NCBI GenBank assembly: GCA_002964805.2
Contig: PUDQ02000018.1
Span: forward strand, 372,001-436,000
Source: Trametes villosa
Taxonomy: Eukaryota > Basidiomycota > Agaricomycetes > Polyporales > Polyporaceae
Direction of reading: 5' to 3'
DNA: 64,000 bases
How positions within the stretch are numbered: position 1 is the stretch's first letter; the number at the start of each line of letters is the position of its first letter. The notes under the pieces were generated by a model. That model had not been told where the DNA came from. It saw nothing but the letters and a program-made list of their open reading frames with translations, and did not search any database. Shown in pieces: positions 22,112 through 32,746 of this stretch. A program made the translations under genes and the position numbers.

Positions 22112-23363
22112 ATGCCAGACAGCAATCCACCACCGCTCGATGAACCCTCTTCTATTCCTCAACCGGTAGGCGGTGATGAGACGAAGCAGGGTCTCGCGAA
22201 GAGGAAGCAGCATGTGGACGATGAAGTGGGCTATGAGCCCTCTAGATGGTGGCACCTGCCAAATGGTAAGCGGGCGTGCTTCTCCCGAGTCCTCGGAGGC
22301 TGACTTTGGCGTCGTCAGAGCTATTCGGTGAAGCACTCGCATTGTGTTCAGCCGAGGCCGCACGCCACGGAGTCACACCTCAGCTAAACTTTGACCCACA
22401 CGAGTATCCTGCCCCGCCTAAGCACTCTCCATCGCCTCTCCCGGACTTGTGGCCGCCCATGGCGGTGAAAAGAAGCGACGAACCCAAAGGCATCCACGGA
22501 GAAGCGAAGCGAGAACGAAGCCCCCGCCTGATGACCTCCGAAGTGCTGGATGTCGATATACACATGCTAGATGCCGCCGCAGATGTACAGGTTTGTCCAC
22601 ATGCTGCTCCCTTGGAGGGTGCGCCTACTGATCGCCTCGTAGGACCCTCCGCGTGCTATCGAGCATCCCGTCTCTGCTAATAATAATGTGGAGTCTGGCG
22701 GGCCGCACGCGACTCCTCCAGTAAGTGTTTTACCGACCGAGAATGCAAGCTAGAGCGCTGAAATGTCAAGAGTAGAGCGTTGTTAGGGAACACCACAATA
22801 TCGTTGTCGCACCTGATACTCCAGAAGTACCCCATTCCAGCAGGATGGTGACACACTATGCCAGTGAGTGGATATACGACTCCGTCCTTCGCTTCAAGAC
22901 GCCAGTGACTGATACGAGGTTATTCCGGCCAGGCGTCGCGGATACCTGGCTTCTAGATGCTGCAGTCTCCTCCAACCCAGGCATGCTGGTCGAAGTAACC
23001 GGATCCAGAGAGTTTCGCCGCGGCATTGCCTGGCATGGCGGAGATTACGAGGGCGCCCATGGCGTCGTCCTTTCTGTCCTCAATACAGGTGGGGACAACG
23101 AAACCTTCCCCTCTACAGCGCGCGTCAAGTTCCAGAAACCCCTCCACCCGTCCGTCACCACTTTCGCGGTGCCGGTCTCTCTGCTACGCCCGGTCCAGCC
23201 GGACGCGGTGGGACAGCGTGCGCTCATCGTCGGCGGAGAATACAAGGGACATACGGCGGAGCTGCTAGAAGAGGTGAGCGATGGCTGGTTCGTTGCCGCA
23301 GCGTACGACTACTTTGAAGTCGCTTGTGAGGATCTTGTTAGGGTGCTCGCCATCGACAGTTGA
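22112..23363 (+). CDS. KOW-motif protein, possibly Spt5-related
   Basis: Four exons in phase: 22112-22265, 22319-22590, 22643-22720, 22776-23363, giving 363 residues. The N-terminal 170 residues are charged and proline-rich, probably disordered. The C-terminal domain has two KOW-like segments: GIAWHGGDYEGAHGVVLSVL, and VGQRALIVGGEYKGHTAELL followed by EEVSDGWFVAAAYDYFEVAC. Such motifs occur in Spt5 and some ribosomal proteins, where they contact RNA or the polymerase. The NGN domain and heptad CTD of true Spt5 are absent, so this is not the canonical elongation factor. It may be one of the lineage-specific Spt5-like proteins of Agaricomycetes. Function is unknown. Confidence 0.6.
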
Positions 23364-24235
23364 AGGTTTGCCAGGTGTGCCCTGCTTTACGGTACTACAC
23401 GAATACCGGTACCGCTACATCCTATGAAGATTCGCGAGCCGATGTCCGAATCGGAAGTCGGCCTGTCAAACTAGTGTGTGAGTTGTCCGGGTCCGCGACA
23501 AGCGTTAACTCATGGCCGCAGATCGTACCCAAGATCCCGCTCAATCGGCGCTCCGGGTGTGTATCTTCAGCGAGACAGGCTCGTTCGAGATCAGGGGCTT
23601 GTGTACAGCTCGAACCATCGCACTGGGTGCTGGCTACCGAGGCGCCGAAGTCGGAGCAAACGCGCACGGGCGCAGTCCGCCCACAAAGCTCCCGCTTGGT
23701 AACCCGAGTCTAAGGTGATGGTGTACCTGCGCGTCCCTACGACATCCATCCTTACGGCACGATGGCGCACGAAGCTGCTGGGGAGAGGAGCCCGATCTGC
23801 AGGCGCGTGTACCTAGCAGTGCACCGCCTTCCGATCGGGTACGCGGGAGCAGCAAATTAATGTCCGCCAATGCCTTCAGTCAAACGTGATGCGCCTGTCG
23901 CGGTACGTCAAGGCGAGTATACTCCGCTTACAGTGGCATGGGGAGCGTCTTGCGAGATACGTTCTCGCAATCGCCGGCGCCGGTGGGGGCGTCAAATGGG
24001 AACGCGCCTGCAGGAGAACACTGCACCCCTGGTTCTTGGTCCAGAGCAGCGCCTTCCTCGAAGTGGCCTCCGGAGATATCTCCCCCGCTTCTGCTCAGGG
24101 CAATATTCCGTGAACGGCGCGATGCTTGGCGATTCCTGAGGTCCACAGCGCATATATAAAGCAGTAGGTTGGGTCGGTATCGTACTCATTCACTGCCAGC
24201 TCTCACCAAAATCCTACCTCCTTCATAAGCCCTCC
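23364..24235. other. Intergenic region upstream of TPS3
   Basis: No gene is supported. Overlapping short frames on both strands lack motifs. The TPS3 promoter is at the right end. Confidence 0.5.
24153..24160 (+). promoter_or_regulatory. TATA box of TPS3
   Basis: TATATAAA 83 bp before the TPS3 start codon, in the context gcgcaTATATAAAgcag. Confidence 0.5.
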
Positions 24236-25608
24236 ATGCCGTCGACTGTCATTGCGCTTGACAACAGCGCGAGTGGCTTGCTCGCTGTGTAGGTGGCTGC
24301 CTTAGTCTCCAAGGACCCATCGTTAACGTATCTTTGAACAGTAGCCACTGCTCACCGCGATGCCCCTCTTACGAAGGAAAAACGCCAGCGCGGCCTACTC
24401 ACGCCGTACGTACGCTGCACGGGTGTTCAGGGCCGCAATCGAGCGACCTTCCACTTCAGGACCACTTCTCTGAACAACGCAAACGCATCAAGCCTATCGT
24501 CCTCGACTTCCTCGCTCGCAGTGACTACCAAGCGATCGAATGTCCAAAAGATGCTCGCCTCCGCGCGCAGCTCTCTGCAGAGATCCGCGCATGGTCTGTC
24601 CACGTCGACCCGCGCATGCTCGAGAAAATGCTGGAGACGAGCTGCTCCTACGCCGAGACCGCGTTCGGCCACACGTCGTTCGAGCACCGCTACTACATCG
24701 CGATCTACACCGCGTGCATGCTCTATGGCGAGGACCTCGGCGAGCACGACCCCGACGCGGTCACGCAGTTCGCGCGCCGGCTGGTAAGGGGCGAGAAGCA
24801 GCTCAGCCCCATCTTCGACCGCCTCGCGGAGCTCCTCAAGCAGGCGCACCTGTACTGGAGCGACGTCGGCGCGGACGCGATCATCACTGGGACGGTGGAC
24901 GCGCTGTCGGCGACCGCGATCGAGTTCGCCACGTCGGGTACCCCGGTTGCTCCATCTGCCCTACGGTACCCTTACTACCTTCGGACGAGGGCTGGTGGAG
25001 GTCCGCAGTACACGCATTTCATGTTCATGCGGAGTTGGCGGGAGAACGCGGACTCTTACTTGCAAATCCTCCCGTAAGCTCCATATCCTGGTGGGACTGT
25101 TTGCGGCGAACTCACTGCTGTACTTTCTACAGAGAGATCGAGCATTGGACACTAGGAACAAAGTGAGTACACCGCACTCGGCCCCTGGCATGACACTTAT
25201 ACTAACGCGATATTTGCAGTGACATGTGCGTACAATTCGTACGAGATAGCGATGCATATGCTCACGTCTTCATGTAGCCTGTCGTTTTACAAGGAAGAAC
25301 TCGCGGGCGAAACCACCAACTACGTCCATCTACGTGCGGCCGCCGAACAAGTGTCAGCTTGGGAAGTCCTGCACGGACTCACAGAAGAAGTGCTCGATAC
25401 CGCCCGACGGATCGAGGAAATCACCGCCAAGGACCCCGAGCTCTGCGCGCTGTGGAATCGTTACCTGCAGGTGAGTATCCTCGTTTGCGCTAAGCGTGTG
25501 TACGTGGAGGTTGTGTCGTGCTAACACCATTCCCTCTCGCTGCAGAGTTACCTGGAGTTCTCGGTCAGAACGCCGAGGTACCGCCTTGCTGATCTCGGAC
25601 TTGCTTAG
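24236..25608 (+). CDS. Sesquiterpene synthase 3, trichodiene-synthase-like (TPS3)
   Basis: Six exons: 24236-24288, 24342-25073, 25133-25162, 25220-25225 (6 nt), 25278-25470, 25546-25608, about 358 residues. The Asp-rich motif is YTACMLYGEDLGEHD, so the first aspartate is replaced by glutamate while the following D and the later acid are kept. The NSE motif NDILSFYKEE is complete, followed by AGETTNYVHLRAA. The 30-6-193 nt exon pattern equals TPS1 and TPS2. The N-terminal 50 residues encoded by exon 2 are poorly conserved, and the first join was picked by frame, so the true N-terminus is uncertain. It is closer to TPS2 than to TPS1 by eye. The product is unpredictable from sequence. Confidence 0.8.
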
Positions 25609-25925
25609 ATGGTCCCATGGATTGGTTTATAACACGGACGAGTAGCATCTCCACTACATTGTATATGTTCTGTAGACGAGCTTCCCCAACGGACAGCTCC
25701 GGTTCAACATGCATGAGATGGCAAAATTCACGACCATACTGTCTCTCTATGTTACGGTTGCGGAGTGGGACGGAGCACTTCTTGACGGTCAGCTTAGAGC
25801 TAATGGCGACAGCACGCCTCGATCAACGTCTTAGTATAACCATACATTTCTGACAAGTTCTGCCGGGGGGTTACAGGAGAAGACTAGCGTCAGAATAATT
25901 CGTTTCTTCGAAGGCCGTATGGGGC
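25609..25925. other. Intergenic, convergent 3' ends of TPS3 and MSH5
   Basis: About 317 bp with no coding signal; a 78-codon plus frame at 25617-25853 has no recognisable family. Confidence 0.5.
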
Positions 25926-28900
25926 TTAGAGAGGGCGTCCTAAGACCTCCGCCAGTTCATTTCGCACTAAACCGTTTCGCTCGTTGCCCCACTCTTTCGA
26001 CAGATCCCACGCCAGGAATTTGCGGCAGACCTCTTCGGCCTCTTCCAGCTCATGACGTTCAGCGTCCGACATCGCCTCGTCTAGGAGCTGACCAAGCTCG
26101 TGTTTCGCGAGCAACTCGCTACGTAGTGGGACATGTCAGTGCCTTCCGCCAAGTAAAGGAGAGGATGTCTGACCTAGTGTATCTCGCCCGTGCAGTTACT
26201 CGCTTGGGTACGCCAAAGAGCTCCGCGCACGTTATCGCATGTGAATGGAGCGAATACCCATCCGCAACCCTGGGAGAAGCCGAGTTCAATTATCCCGCAG
26301 CGCAACTGTAAAAATAATATGCCCGCACTTGTAGAGGTAGGTGATCTTATCGCCAGGGGCGATTCGCGCCCGCGTTTCCTCGTTGTCGCTGTCCCCATAG
26401 GTATCTGGGCCGAGTACTTCGGTGTTGCCCTCCGGAGACGCGAGCAGCACTTGCATATGCAGGAACGAGATAGGAAGCCGGTACGGACTCAGGAGGTCGT
26501 TATGGAAGAGTTCATGGAAGTGCGTCGTAGCGATGACTTTCGGACAGGAAGTGCCGTTTTCAAGGAAGAACTTCAGAACTCCGCAGAAAAGACCAGCGCC
26601 GTCTAGAGAAGGTCGAGTGCGGTGACCAGAGGGACAGGAACGGACAGCCTGAATGTCAACAAGAAGAACAGTAGCGGAAAAGAGTATCTACGAGCCTGCA
26701 GGAAGAGTGCCTTTGCCGAATTCGTCAAGCAGTATAAGTGAGCGTGCCGTCGAGTTCCGCAGAGCAAGGGAGACCTGGTTAAGGTCGATCATGAAGGCCG
26801 ATTGGACCTGGAAAGCATGTGTTGAATGGCGGCCAGAACAAAGCTAGCCAAAATACGTACTTTGGAGACAGACTCTCGAGTCTGTATCCGGGTAAAGACT
26901 GAGGAGAGGTCAGCAATAGCCGGCTTCAAAGCAAAGGGAGGTCACTTTTATCGACTACACCAAGAGTCGCGTCCTCCGCGGGAACGAAGCTATCACGGCA
27001 GTGAGAAAGACCCGAGCACATTCTGAACATGTCCGTTTACCATCCAATCTGTAGAGAGTCATGTATTCGCCGTGCACGATGGTATGGTTCAATGGCACTC
27101 ACTTGGGCCATGTACTGGATCAACGCGATCTGCGAGAACTTAGCCAAACCTCTAGCACGGGAGTCATACAGGGCTTAGCTCACCTGCTTCAGGTATACAC
27201 TCTGATACATCGCGTTTAGTGTGAGAGAGCCGAACAAATCGTACAGGGACGTCACCTTCCCGCACGCATTTGCGCCAGTGCATACAACGATGCTGTTCTT
27301 CGGACAATAACCATCTTCTTCCATATTGCCCTCCTCGTCTTCAAAATGGTAATCGGTATCAGCACTCATTCCTGAGCCGCCTAAAATGAATGCGTCGTTC
27401 GGCACAAATGTGTCAACCACGAGTTCCTGCAGGGGGTGTCTAATGGAGACAGCCAATGAGTGGTTTGGGAAGTACCGATGGAACTACTTACCGGCCCTGC
27501 TTGATATCTATCACATTCCTTTCCGTCATGCGGGGCCTGCGATAGTCCTGGGCCCGAGAGGCAGCAGCGAAAGATAGTAAGCAGTCCAGCTCCGCGCAGA
27601 TGTCGCAGGCACGAGCTATGTCTTTGGCATACTCCAAGACCTTCTCTTGCAAGGCTTGCACTATTTCTATCTCGCGATCTGCGAAGGTCATCCATAGAAC
27701 AGGATTCTCGGAGAGGGCGAAGCACGGCCTCACCTACTATAGCCGGATGCAGATCACCAATGTGCGTGTCCATGTCTATAACTAGAGATTAACCCTGAGG
27801 ATTGTTGGACACACGCTCAGTACGCACCTTGCATCTCTTGTGACTTGAAGTACACGTGCAAACTGGCCTCTTTTCAATCAAAAGCGTTGAGACGGGAGCC
27901 CTCTATACTTACTCGGAGCAGAACTGTGGAAGAGTCAGGGCAGACCCTAGGATATGCGGGCGTCACTGTACCTGAAAGCTCCATCCGTCAAGTACCGTTA
28001 TGCCTGCTTCACCTCGCCATTCGTCTTGCATAGGCACGCAAACCAGGAAGCCTGGCATTCTACGGTAAGCGGGGACTCGAGACCCAAGGAGTAATCTCAC
28101 CTAGCTGTGGAAAGTACACGACGTTCAACGACGCAGCATAATCCGGTGGGATTGTCGCAGATATTTGCGTCGCGACCTTTGACTGCGTTTGGGAGCGTCA
28201 GTGGTTGGTGTCTCAGCGAGAGCTTGTAGTACGCACGAGTACGGCGTCGATCCCATGGTAGATGTGCTTGAGCTTGTCGAGTTCTTCGTCGACATGAGGC
28301 CGGACGCACACTCGGGCAGCGTTGGTGCTCTCTTCCCAATCAATCTGGAGATAGGGAAGTTTCAGAGATTGCAGGCGTCGCAGGCGAGAATGCATACAGT
28401 TTCGTTCACGGTATTTCCTAACTCCCGGAAACTCGAGACGTCGAGGGTATCAAGCAACTGGTTCCGCATCGTCAGTCCAGCGCGACACGGGTGGGAAAGG
28501 CGGACTTGCCTTTCTGACTATCTCCACACCGCCGGCATGGTTTAACTCGGCGAGGGCATCTCGGAGTAGTAGTGCATGGAAAGCAAACTGGGCGAATGAT
28601 CAGCGGTAGTAGCTGTGGAGGCTCATGCGGGCACACCTTGACGAGACTCTGCCAGTCGGACACCTTCGCTTTACCCGACCCCATTGCGGTCAGTATCCTC
28701 GGGACGTTCTTCGTGCCTTGGATATGACCATGCATCGACGTTGCCGTACCGATATTATCAGGTCGATTGAAACATTCGATGGCATCGTGCCGCGCATTGA
28801 TCACTGCTAGCGACATAGAGGGACGGAGGAACCACTCTCGCATGAGAGCGCGTCCGAGCGAGGTTTTCGTGTTGTTCAGGATGCCGAAGAGCGACAATCC

Positions 28901-30056
28901 TTCCTTCGTCTTGTCGGAGTGGATAGAGGCGTGGTTCTCGTCCTCGAATATTTGCAGGGAGGCCAGGGCGTCCGCGTTGATTTGCATTACGTCGAGTAGG
29001 GGCAGCGGTTCGATGCTGAGAACCTGGAGCCCTCCAACCCCTTCGTCGTCTAGCTCGGCGACAGCACGCGTACGAGCGAGGTAGTCCAACAGAGCACCGA
29101 TGGACCCGAGCTAGAGGGATTTTCAGTGGTCCGCTACGTTTACGGAGCAGAACCTTGGAGCATACACATAGCGGGGAGCTTTCCACTGCCGCGAAGTTTG
29201 CCAGTCGAACAGAAGCATTCCACTTCTGCAGTGTCGGGTCTCCGCCAATCTCCCGTCGCCGGCGCATGAAATCGTACGCGTTCCTCGGTTCCGACGTCGA
29301 CCCTACTTCAGACGGGTCGTCTTCGATGCCTTGCATGACGGGTAGCTCAGAGAGAAGGCGGAGCGAGAGTAGGCGGTCGCGGCCCTTGAGCGGGAGGAAG
29401 TCCTTGTGAGGGCGCACTTGGAATGTGCCCCCCGAGCCATCCACTGTGCTCTGAGGTGAGTATATGCGCCTTTGCGACGAAATATGAGGGCTATACTGTG
29501 GTCTCGGCACACATCCATGAAGTTGTCGTCGGCTTTCGAGCTCGTGAGGACAACGTCGGGCGATATTTGCTCGAGGACTGTATATATGCGGCTTAACGGA
29601 GGCCTGATATTGCTTCCAATGTGATGCTTACACGTCTTGGTCAGGTCGAAGTGTTGGTTCTCCGGTGTATCCTCGAAGACGAACACCGTGCGTCTCTCTG
29701 GATCGAAGTACGCGCAGGCAACACGTCCGCTGAGAAGATTGGTCAGTACCTCATACGGGACACATGCTCGGGATGCGCGCGTACAACTGGCAAGAAGCCG
29801 CAAGGCAGATCTACCGGGGCGGTCAGTACATGCAAGAGGCCACCTCAGACGTGCTCGCCTTCTCAGTGATATTGGTTGATGAGTCTTCCTCAGTCTGCTC
29901 CTCGTCTGGGGTCTCCACATCGCCGTCCCATCTCACTTTCTTGCGCGGCTGCGTATCCTCGGAGTCGCTTGGGTCTTCGACGCGCTGAGTGATACCTTCT
30001 TCCGTATCATCGTCGTGTTGAGACGACGCGCCGGGGACGGCTTTGTGTCGAAGCAT
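25926..30056 (-). CDS. MSH5: MutS homologue 5, meiotic crossover protein
   Basis: Heavily split minus-strand gene from the ATG at 30056 to the stop at 25926. MSH5 pairs with MSH4 in a clamp that stabilises recombination intermediates in meiosis. Visible parts, in order: acidic N-terminus ([20 protein letters not shown]), domain with [19 protein letters not shown], lever/core ([40 protein letters not shown]), then the ATPase with [18 protein letters not shown], Walker [38 protein letters not shown], Walker [14 protein letters not shown] and [12 protein letters not shown]. The C-terminus has [17 protein letters not shown] and ends in an acidic helix. The ATPase core is cut into exons of 18 (27184-27201), 27 (27103-27129), 8 (27041-27048), 44 (26946-26989) and 38 nt (26861-26898). 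One intron near 26695 seems to use a GC donor. The first intron boundaries near 29730-29830 are not settled. Confidence 0.85.
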
Positions 30057-30415
30057 CTTCTGAGAATTAGGAATGCGTAACAAACGCGAGGCGGGGTGAG
30101 TGTGAAGGAAGAAAAGGGGGCGCGTCCTTCGACTCGGCTTCTAGGACGCGTCTCCCCGAAACGCCTGTCACGTGCTCGCGTTGCGAGAGTAAGTCGAAGC
30201 TTCGAGGAACTGTGCTGAGTACCTCGTCCCTATGGAGCCTCGATACCTGGTCTGTGCGGAAGTTGCGTGTAAACAAAGTCGAGCACGAATCAATGTCTCG
30301 CGAGCCGCATATCACGAAGAACACAGGCGCGCGGGGCCTCACAAATCCGAGACAGCAGGATGGAATCGACAAAACCCAGGTGCAACATGGTACATACGCG
30401 AGCGATGTGTTGCTA
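30057..30415. other. Short intergenic region between PHB2 and MSH5
   Basis: Both genes run leftwards, so this holds the PHB2 3' flank and the MSH5 promoter. No TATA box or gene is evident. Confidence 0.45.
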
Positions 30416-31811
30416 TTACTTTTTGCCGAAACGAAGCAAATCCGCCGCATCCTCCGTCACTGAGAGCAAGGTCAGTATATACGTGCATTGATTGGCGCAG
30501 ACTGCGTACCGTTCAACAGGAGACTCTGCGAGTCGAGCATCACACGGTTGTCCGACGCAGCCAATAGGGTCGCGATGTCCCGGGCCGCCTCAAGCCTCCG
30601 GAGCTGGAGGAAGCCCTTGTTCTGGCGAACTGCTTCGCCAATGAGCTCCGCACTCCGCGCCTCACCCTGGGCCCGGACGATAATAGACTGTACGCAGGCA
30701 TCAGAGCGTGCCCAAGCTTCGTTACATTGGCAGCACCACACACCTGCTTCTCCTGGATAGCTTGGTCGACAAGGAACGCCGCGCGGAGGGCAGTTTGTTG
30801 CGCGACCTGCGGGGACATGAGACGGGATCTCATACGCTGGTCTAGGCCTGGCACTGACCTGCTTCGCCTCGACGGCGTGGGTGAACTCAGGCGAGAAGGC
30901 GACGTGGGTGATCGAGACGTCATCAAGAACGAGGTTGAACCGCAGCGCGCGCCGCGTCAGGTTCTCCCGGACCAGTCTTGACACCTATATCCCAGTAGCC
31001 CGGGAAAGCGTTACGTTGCTTAAGTCCGTGGCGAATCAGGAGGTATGCCCGCGTGTGACTGACCTGCTCACGCTGTGTGATAATTTGGCTCGCGTTGAAT
31101 TGCGCGACTACGCTCTTGAGGACCTCGTTGACGATGGACGGCAGAACACGCTCGTCGTAGTCGGTGCCCAGTTCCTTGTAGATCGTGGGCAGAGCGGAGA
31201 TATTTGGCCTCGATAGGACACGGCACGTAATGTTGACCATTTGCAAATCTGGAAGGTAGGGCTGAGCCGTGTAGCCCAGCGTGCCGACGGCATTGTAGCA
31301 CGTACCCTTGGTGCCGGTCAAGGACGCAATGCTCCGTGGCTTTGCACGGATGTCATAGACGATGGGGGTCTCGAACCAAGGGACCTGTTGGAGCATGAGA
31401 ATGCCGCCGCAACTGCGCTCCTGCCGAGCACTCACCATAAGATGGGTGCCTTCTGGATAGACTTCGTCCTTCACGCCGTGGAGCCTAGGAGGAACGTTGT
31501 TCGCCCTCAGAAGACCAGGAGGGTTATGCCTGGGAGTTACTCACCTAGTGTACTTGATAGCGCGGTGACCACCATCAACTGAGCGCGTCAAGAAACCATC
31601 TCAACCTCTGAGCACATAAGTGAAGGAAAGCGGACACACCGTTGAACAAGCTAGCGTTCAGAGCGACACCACCGCCGACGAGTGCCAAAAGCAGACCGGT
31701 TCCAGTGAAGAACCCCTTGAGGGGCAGCCGAGGGCCTCCGCCGCCGCCGCCACTCGAGCTGACGCGCTGCAGCTGCTGAGAGAGTCGCCTCCAAGCGTCC
31801 TGCGAGTTCAT
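30416..31811 (-). CDS. PHB2: Prohibitin-2, inner mitochondrial membrane scaffold
   Basis: Minus-strand gene of about eight exons, the first being 31640-31811 and 31545-31578. Prohibitin-2 forms rings with prohibitin-1 in the inner mitochondrial membrane and acts as a scaffold for m-AAA protease and cristae. A Gly/Ser-rich N-terminus is followed by one membrane span ([20 protein letters not shown]), then [49 protein letters not shown] and [10 protein letters not shown] of the PHB/SPFH domain. The coiled coil has [47 protein letters not shown] and [19 protein letters not shown]. The last exon ends [13 protein letters not shown]. Splice phases agree throughout. It shares its upstream region with the PQ-loop gene. 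Confidence 0.92.
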
Positions 31812-32746
31812 GATGATAGAAGGAGGTTGGACGTCGAGTCGCGAGTGCGCGCCGGACGAGTTTGAGAGCACTGACGACTGGCCGAGCCGTGACGGCTGCG
31901 TTCGGCATCTGCCGGAGCGCCTGGGCGATCCCAGCGCCTAAATTCGCTGCTCTCCGCGAATTTGGCGAAACTGCTCTCACCTCCAGGGGTGGGGGTGACC
32001 GTGTCGGACCGTGGTCAGACCTGCGGACCTCGAGGTCGGACCTCCAGCGGTCTGACCGGGGTCCGAGTCAGCACGTGATGCCGTCTAGGACGTTCGAAGG
32101 CCGAGAGGCCCGCTAAGACCTGTCATAGGCTCGCAAAAACAGGCTTTGCAGTTTGTCGGCCTTCGAGTTTCGATGGTAGGAGCAGCATGGGGAGAGCTCG
32201 GTATCGAAACCAGAAAGAGATACCGGCGTTCACACATGCATGGGCTATGATAGTCAAAGAACCGGCCATCCTAGAGGTCAAGTTACATTAGTACCTAGTC
32301 CCGGTGGGGACTGGGCATTGGACTCGTGAAATGCATATATTGTATAAATCCTGGGGAAGTAGGATGACGGCCGCATCCGAGGAAGGGGCTATCGACGACA
32401 TGGAAGGTCGCCCGGTCTGATCATACTCGACAATGGGCTTCATAGGCTACCGCGCGGAGTGCCCAACGAAAGGCTGGTCAGCGTCTCGACCGCGCGTTCT
32501 GGCGAGATATTATGTCAGAAATGCACGTGCTGACCCCTGCGTCTTGGTCGGACCCCGCCTGACCCTAGGACAGACCCTGGGTCAGCACGACCCAGTCAGA
32601 GAGAGGTCTGCGAGCGCCGACATCCCTGCTCACCTCCACTCTCGTGCTATCTGGTCTCTCAAGGCTCGCGATACGTCGCGCATCTCCTCCTGGCTACAGG
32701 ATAGATCTCTTGGCTTAACGCTCTTTTTGAGCGATCGTTTCTTGAT
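31812..32746. other. Divergent promoter region of PHB2 and the PQ-loop gene, carrying a GGTC-rich inverted-repeat element
   Basis: About 0.9 kb between opposite starts with no gene. The notable content is the paired inverted-repeat structure at 32003-32590. Confidence 0.5.
32003..32590. repeat. MITE-like element: two GGTC-rich inverted arms
   Basis: The left arm (32003-32077) is a nested palindrome. GACCTCGAGGTC at 32026-32037 is the centre, flanked by GGTCAGACC (32013-32021) with GGTCTGACC (32049-32057), and further out by GTCGGACC with GGTCCGAG. It ends in GTCAGCACGTG (32067-32077). The right arm begins with the exact reverse complement CACGTGCTGAC (32524-32534) and continues with GGTCGGACCCC, a near-palindrome GACCCTGGGTC (32573-32583) and GTCAGCACG. 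About 450 bp lies between the arms, without coding capacity. Target-site duplications were not identified. Confidence 0.5.

Noticed and set aside
24401..24425. Possible second intron in the N-terminal part of TPS3 (gtacgt to ttcag)
   Set aside because: It would be about 25 nt, too short for a fungal intron, and the frame is open without it.
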